A stretch of DNA of 64,000 nucleotides from Maribacter sp. 1_MG-2023 (GTDB lineage: Bacteria; Bacteroidota; Bacteroidia; Flavobacteriales; Flavobacteriaceae), in assembly GCF_030547005.1 (NCBI RefSeq), contig NZ_JAUOPN010000003.1:62001-126000 (forward strand). Reading direction: 5' to 3'. The stretch's first letter is position 1, and each line of letters starts with the position of its first letter. The translations under genes and the position numbers were made by a program. The notes beneath the pieces were generated by a model. That model was given only the letters and a program-made list of their open reading frames with translations. It ran no database searches and was not told the origin of the DNA. This document shows, one piece after another, positions 9,250 through 17,538 of the stretch.

Positions 9250-9354
9250 AAATTAAAAATTTATTTTCAAACATAGAGTAACACGAGCTTTTAAAATTAA
9301 TTCAGCAGATAGCTTCGTCAAGCTCAATTAAATCTAGTTTCCTCGCAATGCCGT

Positions 9355-9687
9355 TTATAGCTCTTCTGGTGCAAGCTCTACTTCTAGCCCGTCCATATCT
9401 TCAGTGATATGTAATTGACAACCTAAACGTGAATTATCTTTTACATTAAATGCTTCAGATAACATAGCTTCTTCATCATCACCCATTTCTGGAAGTTCAG
9501 TATCTGACAACACATAACATTGACATGAAGCACACATAGCCATACCGCCACAAATACCAATTGTACCTTCTGGTGCTAATTCGTATGAACGAACTACTTC
9601 CATTAGATTCATGTTCATATCCGTTGGGGCATCTATCTCGTGCAACACTCCATCGCGGTCAGTTATTTTTATTTTGATATCGGTCAT
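9355..9687 (-). CDS. 2Fe-2S ferredoxin (adrenodoxin type)
   Basis: This 110-residue electron carrier has cluster ligands C46, C52 and C55 in ICGGMAMCASCQCYVL plus C90 in RLGCQL. This is the Cys-x5-Cys-x2-Cys...Cys spacing of adrenodoxin/ISC-type ferredoxins. An extra Cys57 is present. It is the last gene of a minus-strand set after the ferredoxin reductase, 70 bases away, which is the obvious electron donor. A role in Fe-S cluster assembly or a monooxygenase chain is plausible; the exact partner is not visible. Confidence 0.9.
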   Translation of the reverse strand: MTDIKIKITDRDGVLHEIDAPTDMNMNLMEVVRSYELAPEGTIGICGGMAMCASCQCYVLSDTELPEMGDDEEAMLSEAFNVKDNSRLGCQLHITEDMDGLEVELAPEEL

Positions 9688-9723
9688 TCAATAATAATTT
9701 TTCAAACTTATAGCGTTGTAGCC

Positions 9724-9750
9724 TTTCGACTGCGCTCAGGATGACATTTT
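9724..9750. repeat. Dispersed intergenic repeat fragment
   Basis: TTTCGACTGCGCTCAGGATG followed by ACATTTT lies between the ferredoxin and reductase genes. It resembles a short repeat common between genes in flavobacteria, and related pieces lie near 7371, 14226, 14336 and 32451. Confidence 0.4.
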
Positions 9751-9757
9751 AGTTTAT

Positions 9758-10816
9758 TTATTCAATCGCTTTTACTACTGCTTTTGGCGCTTCTTTTTTG
9801 GTTCCGTCAAAACCACTTACACCACCTACGGTAGTATATTTCATGACATACTTTTTATCTGGATAAATTTTTTGAAAAGCACTTTGGCACATTAGCGTTG
9901 CCTCATGAAAACCACAAAGAATCAGTTTTAATTTGCCTGGGTATGTATTTACATCACCTATGGCATATATTCCTGGAATATTGGTTTGATAATCGAACGT
10001 ATCTACTTTAATAGCATTTTTCTCTATCTCTAATCCCCAGTCGCCAATGGGACCTAATTTTGGAGAGAGTCCGAATAAAGGAATAAAGTTATCTACCTCT
10101 AAAGTAATCTCTTCCTTAGCATCAGAAATCTTTCTGATTAAAACAGATTCTAATTTCTCTTCTCCATTTAGAGCTATAATTTCTGCTGGGGTAATCAAGT
10201 TCAATTTTCCTGAATTTTTCAATTCCTGAACTTTCTCAACAGAATCCAGGGCACCTCTAAATTCGTTTCTCCTATGCACCAAAGTTACTTGAGAGGCTAC
10301 ATCAGCTAAAAAAATACTCCAGTCTAGGGCAGAATCTCCACCACCGGCTATGACTACTTTCTTATCACGATACACCTCAGGATCTTTGATCATATAAGCT
10401 ACACCGTTATCTTCAAATTTTGACAAATTATCTAACAATGGTTTTCTTGGCTCAAAACTCCCTAATCCACCAGCTATAGCAACAACCGGCGCATTATGCT
10501 CAGTACCTTTATTTGTGGTTACTACAAATGTACCGTCATCTAATTTTTTGATTGTTTCTGCACGCTCACCTAGAGTAAACCCTGGTTGAAAAGACTTTAT
10601 TTGCTCCATTAAATTATCTACCAAATCTCCCGCCAACACCTCTGGAAAACCAGGGATATCATAAATAGGTTTTTTAGGATAAATTTCAGAACACTGTCCG
10701 CCCGCCTGTGGCAAAGCATCTACTAAATGGCATTTTAGCTTCAGGAGTCCTGCTTCAAAAACGGCAAAAAGACCCGTAGGTCCCGCGCCAATTATCAATA
10801 TATCGGTCTTAATCAT
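9758..10816 (-). CDS. Ferredoxin--NADP+ reductase, thioredoxin-reductase-like
   Basis: This 352-residue FAD/NAD(P)H flavoprotein has GAGPTG at residues 10-15 as the FAD nucleotide-binding motif. GGQCSEIYPKKPIYDIPGFP is typical of YumC-type ferredoxin reductases, and VVIAGGGDSALDW is the NADP-binding motif. IYAIGDVNTYPGK binds FAD at the C-terminal side. The Cys-x-x-Cys redox pair of true thioredoxin reductases is absent, which supports the ferredoxin reductase call. It sits between an Nfu-type gene and the 2Fe-2S ferredoxin gene on the same strand, so it probably feeds electrons to that ferredoxin. Confidence 0.9.
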   Translation of the reverse strand: MIKTDILIIGAGPTGLFAVFEAGLLKLKCHLVDALPQAGGQCSEIYPKKPIYDIPGFPEVLAGDLVDNLMEQIKSFQPGFTLGERAETIKKLDDGTFVVTTNKGTEHNAPVVAIAGGLGSFEPRKPLLDNLSKFEDNGVAYMIKDPEVYRDKKVVIAGGGDSALDWSIFLADVASQVTLVHRRNEFRGALDSVEKVQELKNSGKLNLITPAEIIALNGEEKLESVLIRKISDAKEEITLEVDNFIPLFGLSPKLGPIGDWGLEIEKNAIKVDTFDYQTNIPGIYAIGDVNTYPGKLKLILCGFHEATLMCQSAFQKIYPDKKYVMKYTTVGGVSGFDGTKKEAPKAVVKAIE

Positions 10817-10888
10817 TACTTCAATTCTTTGTAATACCCTTCAAAATTATCAATCTATCGTCTTAAAAATTATGACAATTATCAGGAT

Positions 10889-11131
10889 TTAACCTGCAAT
10901 ATTAATAACTTCTTGTATCTGTGGCGCGTATTTTTTTATCGTCATTTCAACACCACTTTTTAGGGTCATTTGATTTACACTACACCCAACACAAGCACCT
11001 TCTAGCCTTACTTTAACAGAAGATTCATCATCAATAGAAACTAATGTAATATCACCACCATCACTTTGTAAAAAAGGTCTGATTTCTTCTAATGCTTTTT
11101 CAACATTTAATTTTAGTTCTGCTGATGTCAT
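10889..11131 (-). CDS. NifU C-terminal-domain Fe-S scaffold (Nfu type)
   Basis: This 80-residue protein consists of the Nfu domain alone, with the cluster-binding pair C47-x-x-C50 in EGACVGCSVNQMTLKSG. Such proteins bridge or deliver 4Fe-4S clusters to target enzymes. It starts two bases after the stop of the Mrp-type ATPase gene, so the two are almost certainly co-translated. Its size matches stand-alone Nfu proteins of Bacteroidota. Confidence 0.92.
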   Translation of the reverse strand: MTSAELKLNVEKALEEIRPFLQSDGGDITLVSIDDESSVKVRLEGACVGCSVNQMTLKSGVEMTIKKYAPQIQEVINIAG

Positions 11132-11133
11132 AT

Positions 11134-12276
11134 CTATTTTTTATTAACAGGCGAACAACCCGCCATCGTTGTAATCTTAATTGCTTCTGTAGGCGGTAAT
11201 GTTTCATTTCTAGAAACTACCTCACTGACAATCTTTTTTGTCAATTCTTCAAATGCTTTTTCTACCGGTGTAGCCGTTTGTAATGCTGCTGGTCTACCAA
11301 CATCACCAGCTTCACGAATACTTTGTACTAATGGCATTTCTCCTAAAAAAGGTACATTTAAATCTTCCGCAAGGTGTTTTGCACCCTCTTTACCAAAAAT
11401 ATAATATTTATTATCTGGCAACTCTGCAGGTGTAAAGTATGCCATATTCTCTACAATTCCCAAAACAGGTACGTTTATAGAGTCTTGCTGAAACATTGCC
11501 ACACCTTTTCTAGCATCGGCAAGTGCAACTTCTTGTGGTGTACTCACTACAACAGCTCCGGTTATTGGTAAGGCTTGCATAATACTTAAGTGTATATCGC
11601 CTGTACCTGGTGGTAAATCGATCAACATAAAGTCTAAATCGCCCCAATGTGCATCAAAAATCATTTGATTCAGTGCTTTAGAAGCCATTGGTCCTCTCCA
11701 AATTACAGCTTGATCTCTTTGTGTAAAAAAGCCAATTGATAATAGTTTAACGCCATAACTTTCTACCGGCTTCATTTTAGATTTACCATCTACATTTACT
11801 GCAAGTGGTTTATCATTAGCGACATCGAACATTATGGGCATTGATGGTCCGTAGATATCGGCATCTAACAAACCTACTTTAAAGCCCATTTTTGCCAAAG
11901 TAACTGCCAAGTTAGCTGTTACGGTAGATTTACCTACCCCACCTTTACCAGAGGCTACCGCTATAATATTAGAAATACCTGGTATTGCTTTACCTTTTAT
12001 CTCATTTACTTTCGGCTTTGCAGCAGGAGCATCGACCTTAACATTGATTTTAATTTTCGCTTTTTCATAAACTTCTTTATGAATAATTTTTAAAATCTCT
12101 ACCTCAGTCTTTTTACGTGCTTGTAGGCTTGGGTTTGTAATAGTAATATCTACCTCAACCTCATCGCCAAAAATTTGGATATTGGTAACTGCACCACTTT
12201 CTACCATGTTTTGACCTTCCCCAGGAACGGTAATATGTTCCAATGCCTTTAAAATATCCTTCTTATCTATCTTCAT
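11134..12276 (-). CDS. Mrp/ApbC family Fe-S carrier ATPase
   Basis: This 380-residue protein has a DUF59 (MIP18-like) N-terminal domain (about residues 5-80) and a ParA-type P-loop ATPase. The deviant Walker A is SGKGGVGKST (109-118), and DLPPGTGD is the switch region. The family carries Fe-S clusters. The Cys-x-x-Cys pair usually found after NM(S/A)YF is absent: here the text reads NMAYFTPAELPDNKYY. The only Cys visible at the end is in MAGCSPVNKK. It leads the operon with the Nfu, reductase and ferredoxin genes. Confidence 0.9.
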   Translation of the reverse strand: MKIDKKDILKALEHITVPGEGQNMVESGAVTNIQIFGDEVEVDITITNPSLQARKKTEVEILKIIHKEVYEKAKIKINVKVDAPAAKPKVNEIKGKAIPGISNIIAVASGKGGVGKSTVTANLAVTLAKMGFKVGLLDADIYGPSMPIMFDVANDKPLAVNVDGKSKMKPVESYGVKLLSIGFFTQRDQAVIWRGPMASKALNQMIFDAHWGDLDFMLIDLPPGTGDIHLSIMQALPITGAVVVSTPQEVALADARKGVAMFQQDSINVPVLGIVENMAYFTPAELPDNKYYIFGKEGAKHLAEDLNVPFLGEMPLVQSIREAGDVGRPAALQTATPVEKAFEELTKKIVSEVVSRNETLPPTEAIKITTMAGCSPVNKK

Positions 12277-12298
12277 TATATAAATTCATTCTAAACAA

Positions 12299-12306
12299 CA
12301 AAGATA
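12299..12306 (-). promoter_or_regulatory. Candidate -7 element for the Mrp operon
   Basis: TATCTTTG on the minus strand fits the Bacteroidota -7 consensus TAnnTTTG and lies 23 bases before the Mrp start. No convincing -33 TTG was seen. Confidence 0.4.
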
Positions 12307-12469
12307 ATCCTTAGATGTTAGATTATGAAGTTAGCGTATTGAAAATGAAGATGCCATTATAATTAAAACCTCTTATTAACAGAAATTCAATTCTCTATTA
12401 TTTATGATTTACAGACAGAAATAAACTATCTAAAAACCGTATTTTAGAATCTTCTTTAAAACGCAACTC

Positions 12470-14146
12470 ATGTACCACAATACCAAAAGAATAGTTTTAT
12501 TTTCATTTCTTGGTCTCTTTACTTTCCTACTCATTACATCCTGCTCTAGTTCAAAAAATGAATTCTCTAAAAAGGATGTAAAACGATCCCAAAAATTAGT
12601 GGGATTAGATTTCGATAAAAAATATATTGACACCCTATACCCCTATCTAAAAAGGAATAAAGAAGGTTTTGATACCTTGCGGAAATACACCTTAGATAAC
12701 GACGTCGTACCTGCAATACAGTTTAATCCCCTACCCCTAAACTTCACCCCAAAAGCACAAGCGGGATTCCCTGAATGGAAAATTGCCGATAACGTAGAAC
12801 TACCAAACAAAGAAGCTGACCTTGCTTTTTACTCCATTCCCCAACTTGCATCTCTTATTAAAAGTCATAAAATTAGTTCTCTTGAACTAACCGAATTCTT
12901 TATAGCCCGATTAAAAAAATATAATCCGGTTTTAGAATGTACCATTACCATCACAGAAGAAATGGCATTGGAACAAGCCAAAGATTTAGATGCCGAACTG
13001 GCTGCTGGGAACTATCGCGGAATTTTGCATGGCATACCTTACGGCGTAAAAGATTTAATAGCGGTCGAAGGTTATAAAACAACGTGGGGCGCTGAACCAT
13101 ACCGTAACCAACAAATTGAAATGACTGCAACCGTGGTTCAAAAATTACAAGATGCAGGTGGAGTATTAGTTGCAAAATTAGTATCAGGTTCTTTGGCAAG
13201 GGGAGATGTTTGGTTCGATGGAAAAACTAAAAATCCGTGGGATACCACACAAGGTGCCACAGGATCATCTGCAGGTTCTGGATCTGCAACCTCAGCAGGA
13301 TTAGTCCCTTTTGCTTTGGGTACAGAAACGTTGGGCTCCATAACATCGCCAAGTAATAGAAACGGAATTACAGGTTTACGCCCAACTTATGGTAGAGTTA
13401 GTAGACACGGGGTAATGAGCTTAAGTTGGTCTATGGATAAAGTAGGTCCAATGGCTAGAAGTGCAGAAGATTGTACTATTGTATATAGCGTGATTACAGG
13501 TAAAGATCCAAAGGACGGAATGACCACAGATTACCCTGACGGATTCGAACCTCAAAAAAACTACAAATCGCTAAGAATTGGATACCTAAAAAAGGATATT
13601 GAAAAAGACACCTCTTTAAGTAAAGACAACCTTGAAAAGGCATTGAAGACTTTTAAAGAAATGGGGCTAACGCTAACCGAAGTGGAACTACCGAAAGATG
13701 TACCCTATAATAGTTTTGACGTTATTCTAAGAGCAGAAGCGGGTGCTTTCTTTGATGACATGGTACGTGCAGAAGAAGTGGATAAAATGGTAGAACAAAC
13801 ACAACGCTCTAGAGCAAACTCCCTACGGCAAGCACGTTTTATACCTGCAGTAGAATACATACAAGCCAACCGACATAGACAAGTGCTTATTGAAAAAATG
13901 CAGGCTATCATGAAAAACTATGATGTGCTTATATCCCCAACTTTTGGGAATCGACAATTAATTATCACCAACCTTACCGGCCACCCTGTAATAGCTATAC
14001 CTACTGGTCTGGACAAAGAAAAACACCCTACGAGTATTACTTTAGTTGGTAACCTGTACGATGAAGCGAGCATTCTTTTGTTAGCAAAAGCTTTTCAGGA
14101 TCAAACTGAGTTTGACGAAATGCATCCTGAAGGGTATACGGATTAG
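12470..14146 (+). CDS. Amidase-signature family lipoprotein
   Basis: This 558-residue protein has a lipoprotein signal (LLITSC, Cys25) and a long linker. The amidase signature fold carries the full Ser-cisSer-Lys triad: K194 in GVKDLIAVEG, S266 in GATGSSAGSGS, and nucleophile S290 in LGTETLGSITSPSNRNG. The spacing of 24 between the two serines matches the family. It should hydrolyse an amide in the periplasm or at a membrane surface; it is not a GatA because of the lipid anchor and the lack of Gat partners. The substrate is unknown. The gene stands alone and is followed directly by a heptamer repeat. Confidence 0.88.
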   Translation: MYHNTKRIVLFSFLGLFTFLLITSCSSSKNEFSKKDVKRSQKLVGLDFDKKYIDTLYPYLKRNKEGFDTLRKYTLDNDVVPAIQFNPLPLNFTPKAQAGFPEWKIADNVELPNKEADLAFYSIPQLASLIKSHKISSLELTEFFIARLKKYNPVLECTITITEEMALEQAKDLDAELAAGNYRGILHGIPYGVKDLIAVEGYKTTWGAEPYRNQQIEMTATVVQKLQDAGGVLVAKLVSGSLARGDVWFDGKTKNPWDTTQGATGSSAGSGSATSAGLVPFALGTETLGSITSPSNRNGITGLRPTYGRVSRHGVMSLSWSMDKVGPMARSAEDCTIVYSVITGKDPKDGMTTDYPDGFEPQKNYKSLRIGYLKKDIEKDTSLSKDNLEKALKTFKEMGLTLTEVELPKDVPYNSFDVILRAEAGAFFDDMVRAEEVDKMVEQTQRSRANSLRQARFIPAVEYIQANRHRQVLIEKMQAIMKNYDVLISPTFGNRQLIITNLTGHPVIAIPTGLDKEKHPTSITLVGNLYDEASILLLAKAFQDQTEFDEMHPEGYTD

Positions 14147-14149
14147 CTG

Positions 14150-14181
14150 TTGGTTGTTGGTTGTTGGTTGTTGGTTGTTGG
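14150..14181 (+). repeat. Heptamer tandem repeat (TTGGTTG, about 4.6 copies)
   Basis: Four perfect TTGGTTG copies and a partial fifth start three bases after the amidase stop. This repeats the arrangement after the ABC exporter gene, but with another heptamer. Confidence 0.9.
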
Positions 14182-14225
14182 AATAAAGCAATTTCAATTG
14201 AGAAGGAAACTATTTGTTTTCAAAA

Positions 14226-14263
14226 GGTTCTCGATAGTTCTGCTGAGCTCAGCCGAAGTACAC
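14226..14263. repeat. Dispersed intergenic repeat fragment
   Basis: The stretch contains TTCTCGATAG and GAGCTCAGCCGAAGTACAC, the longest member in this window of the CTCGA-type intergenic repeats. A shorter copy follows about 70 bases further on. Confidence 0.4.
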
Positions 14264-14335
14264 CTCTTATTCAATGAAAAAATTGAATAAGGGGCACTCG
14301 AACTGACATTCGTAAATTATATTCTAATAAATAAG

Positions 14336-14363
14336 TTCTCGACAGCAATCGAAGTGTCATTTT
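14336..14363. repeat. Dispersed intergenic repeat fragment
   Basis: TTCTCGACAGCAATCGAAGT followed by GTCATTTT resembles the copies near 9724 and 14226. It lies just downstream of the ATPase gene that ends the permease cluster. Confidence 0.35.
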
Positions 14364-14376
14364 ACATATTTCAAGA

Positions 14377-15042
14377 CTAAATCTTTCTGCCATCTAAAAG
14401 GTTGATGATTCTTGAACCGTACGCTGCATTCTTTTCGGAGTGTGTTACTTGAATAATAGTTACGCCTTCTTCTTTGTTTAGTTTCTTAAAAAGCTGCATT
14501 ATTTCTTCACTTTGTTGCGAGTTTAGATTACCGGTCGGCTCATCTGCCAATATTAATTTCGGCTTACCAATTAATGCACGGGCTACACCTACTAACTGCT
14601 GCTGACCACCACTCAACTGCGTAGGAAACAAGTCTTTTTTACCTACAATACTAAATCTATCTAACATATCAGCCACCAAAGCTTTGCGCTCAGAGCTCTT
14701 TATTTTTTTATACAACAAAGGCATTTCTAAATTTTCTTCTACCGTTAAATCATCTAACAAATGATATGATTGAAATACAAAACCTATGTACTCCTTATAC
14801 AAATTAGAGCGATATTTCTCTTTTAAAGAATGAACCGATTCGTTCAAAAAGTCATATTCTCCTTCATCAAAAGTATCTAGCATACCGATAACATTAAGTA
14901 AAGTAGACTTCCCTGATCCCGACGGACCCATAATTGAAATGAACTCCCCTTCTTGAACTTCTAAGTTAATATCCTTCAACAAAAAAATACGTTGACCGCC
15001 TAGCTGTACCCATTTGAAAATATTTCTTAATTGTAATAACAT
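14377..15042 (-). CDS. ABC transporter ATPase, LolD/MacB type, altered signature
   Basis: This 221-residue ATPase subunit is the last gene of the seven-permease cluster. Walker A is GPSGSGKST (39-47), the Q-loop lies in FVFQSYHLLDD, and Walker B with the catalytic Glu is LILADEPTGNL (E168). H-loop VTHSEK is also present. The signature reads LSGGQQQLVGVARAL, with Leu150 where nearly all relatives have Arg. The D-loop reads GNLNS (Asn174) instead of GNLDS. It should pair with the FtsX-type permeases upstream, possibly with reduced or altered coupling. A second, canonical ATPase gene lies at 32504-33199. Confidence 0.9.
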   Translation of the reverse strand: MLLQLRNIFKWVQLGGQRIFLLKDINLEVQEGEFISIMGPSGSGKSTLLNVIGMLDTFDEGEYDFLNESVHSLKEKYRSNLYKEYIGFVFQSYHLLDDLTVEENLEMPLLYKKIKSSERKALVADMLDRFSIVGKKDLFPTQLSGGQQQLVGVARALIGKPKLILADEPTGNLNSQQSEEIMQLFKKLNKEEGVTIIQVTHSEKNAAYGSRIINLLDGRKI

Positions 15043-15091
15043 TTTATATAGTGAATTAGTTGATTAGTGATTGTTTGTTAAATCTTTATTA

Positions 15092-17500
15092 TTACTCTGT
15101 TCTTAAACTTTTTACTGGGTTTGCCGCTGCTGCTTTCATGGTTCTTGCACCAACTGTCAATAAAGCAATTAACAATCCCGCACCAATAAAAAACCAGATA
15201 CTTAACGGTACTCTGAATGCATAATCTTGAAGCCATTGATCTAAAACATACCATGAAATGGGTGTTCCTATAACAAACGCTATACCCACCAATTTCAAAA
15301 AATCTTTGGTTAACAATATGGTTATTGACGATGTGCTTGCACCAATTACCTTACGCACACCTATTTCTTTTGTTCGTTGAGCAACAACCAATAGCGACAT
15401 AGCGAACAAACCTATACAGCTAAGCACAATACCTAGAACAGAACCTGCCGTAACAATGGTTGCCATTGTTTTTTCTCGCCTAAATGTTCTATCTATATTT
15501 TCATCTAAGAAAGACCCCAGAAACTCAGCATTAGGCTCAATTTTTTGCCATGCATTTTTTATTGCATCGAAGGATTTTGCCATATCTGCAGGTGCCACTT
15601 TTACGTAAGCGTAATACAACTCGTAATCTCTATCTAGAAAAAAGGTTAATGGCTCAATACTTTTACTAACATCTTGATGATTAAAGTCTTTTAATACTCC
15701 AATGACATTATACGCTACAGAATCTTCATCAAAATATACTCTTGTCGCTAACGGATTTTCTTTTTCATTCAACTCCTTCACCATTGCTTCGTTAATAACC
15801 ATGCTTAAGCTATCTGCACTATATTCTTTACTGAACATACGACCTTCTACCAACTGTAAATCTAAGGTTTTTGCATAATCATAATCAACCGTAAGCACAT
15901 TGCTATGTACAATCCTACCCTTATATTCAAAACCCAAAACACTGCTAGAGATGCTACCGTCTTTACCACGCCCTAAATTATTGTCTGATCCACTAACGGC
16001 TAAAATATTACCATTACCCTGCAGCTCATTTCTTAAAAGTTCTACCACGCGATAACTATCTTTCTTTCCGTTTAATGGTATTGATACTACTTGTTCTTTA
16101 TTGAATCCGAGATTTTTATTTCTCATAAATTGAATTTGACCTTGAAAAACCAAAGTGCCCGTTATCAATACAATTGCAATTACAAATTGCACTACAATCA
16201 ACGCATTTCTAACTCCGTTTTTACCCAATTCCCATTTGCCTTTCAAAGCTTTTAAGGTATTTAGCTTACTTAACAATAAAGCAGGGTAACCACCGGTAAC
16301 CAAAGTCACTAATAATATACCTAACAAAAAACTACCAAGAATTGTTGGTGTCATTAAGTTCGCAAAAGTTGCATTTGTATTAAATAAGGTCTTATATGGA
16401 TTTATAAGCAAGTTAGATAGCACCAATGCTAAAACAATTGCTATGGCAAACACCAATAGGCTTTCTAACCAAAATTGACCAAAAAGTTGCCCTTTTACAG
16501 CACCTAATGTTTTTCTCATGCCTATTTCTTTCAAACGTTTTTCGCCTAAAGCAATATTCATGTTGACAAAATTGGCACAGGCTATGAAAATGATTAAAAA
16601 GGCAATACCCAGAATCATATACGGGAAAGTTCTTTTTACATTTAATACCCCAGAATTAAAATTCGCAAAGCGTTTGTCGATATATGATAACAAACCTAGT
16701 TGAGCATAATTACCATTAATATCTGGCTGTGCGCCATCGCGTTTCATATTATTTATTAACTCTTCGTTATGCAGTAAAGTGAAATCTACCGTACTTTTTT
16801 CAAACTGAGATTTAGATACTCCGTCTTCCAATTGAACATATACTGGATGATTACGAGCATCCCAAATATCTATATTCTCTTTGTATTCCCAATGACTATC
16901 GAAAGGGATAGCAATATCAAAACTAACACTACTATTATCTGGTATGCTTTTTAGAATGCTTGAAACCTTAAATGGTTTCTCGTCTTTACCTATGAGCACC
17001 TTCACCGTTTTACCTATAGCATCTGTAGTACCAAATAACTTTTTAGATGCCTCTTCTGTAAGGGTTATTGAGTTTTGATCTTGTATGGGTTTATTGTTAT
17101 TGCCCGCAAGTGTTGGATAACTAAAAATGGAAAAAAAATCTGCATCTACATACTCGGCATCTAAATTAAAATCATTATCGCCGTAAGACACTAGCGCATT
17201 TTCACTCAATGCCCTTGATATATGTTTTACACCTGGCACCTCTTCTTTTAAAGCAGGAGCAAAAGGCACCGGATTAGCTGTAGAAATATCGGAACCTTTT
17301 GGTGTCTGGTTTGAATAATACACTTGATAGGTAGATGCCTTATTTACATGAAATTGATCATAAGACAACTCAAATAAAGCTGTCATGGTCAACAACAACG
17401 CCACCGCAAATGCTAAAGTAAGTCCAACGATATTTGCAGCAGTAAATACCCTATTCTTAAACAAGTTTCGCCAAGCGATTTTTATGTAATTCTTAAACAT
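15092..17500 (-). CDS. MacB/FtsX-type ABC permease, paralogue 1 (divergent)
   Basis: This 802-residue inner-membrane permease has helix 1 (about 20-44), a MacB-like periplasmic core (45-290) and helices near 293-313, 343-366, 385-409 and 433-453. A second periplasmic domain (about 455-680) and three final helices follow, making eight helices and two FtsX halves. Both halves carry the cytoplasmic EIG(M/V)RK coupling motif. It lacks the fused ATPase of true MacB. Compared with its neighbours it differs at helix 2 (IACANFVNMNIALGEKRLKE instead of INFMNLSTARSEKR). It is 49 bases upstream of the ATPase gene with the altered signature, its most likely partner. Confidence 0.9.
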   Translation of the reverse strand: MFKNYIKIAWRNLFKNRVFTAANIVGLTLAFAVALLLTMTALFELSYDQFHVNKASTYQVYYSNQTPKGSDISTANPVPFAPALKEEVPGVKHISRALSENALVSYGDNDFNLDAEYVDADFFSIFSYPTLAGNNNKPIQDQNSITLTEEASKKLFGTTDAIGKTVKVLIGKDEKPFKVSSILKSIPDNSSVSFDIAIPFDSHWEYKENIDIWDARNHPVYVQLEDGVSKSQFEKSTVDFTLLHNEELINNMKRDGAQPDINGNYAQLGLLSYIDKRFANFNSGVLNVKRTFPYMILGIAFLIIFIACANFVNMNIALGEKRLKEIGMRKTLGAVKGQLFGQFWLESLLVFAIAIVLALVLSNLLINPYKTLFNTNATFANLMTPTILGSFLLGILLVTLVTGGYPALLLSKLNTLKALKGKWELGKNGVRNALIVVQFVIAIVLITGTLVFQGQIQFMRNKNLGFNKEQVVSIPLNGKKDSYRVVELLRNELQGNGNILAVSGSDNNLGRGKDGSISSSVLGFEYKGRIVHSNVLTVDYDYAKTLDLQLVEGRMFSKEYSADSLSMVINEAMVKELNEKENPLATRVYFDEDSVAYNVIGVLKDFNHQDVSKSIEPLTFFLDRDYELYYAYVKVAPADMAKSFDAIKNAWQKIEPNAEFLGSFLDENIDRTFRREKTMATIVTAGSVLGIVLSCIGLFAMSLLVVAQRTKEIGVRKVIGASTSSITILLTKDFLKLVGIAFVIGTPISWYVLDQWLQDYAFRVPLSIWFFIGAGLLIALLTVGARTMKAAAANPVKSLRTE

Positions 17501-17538
17501 GATTTGATTAACATTTTGATTGATTGATGACTTTTATA

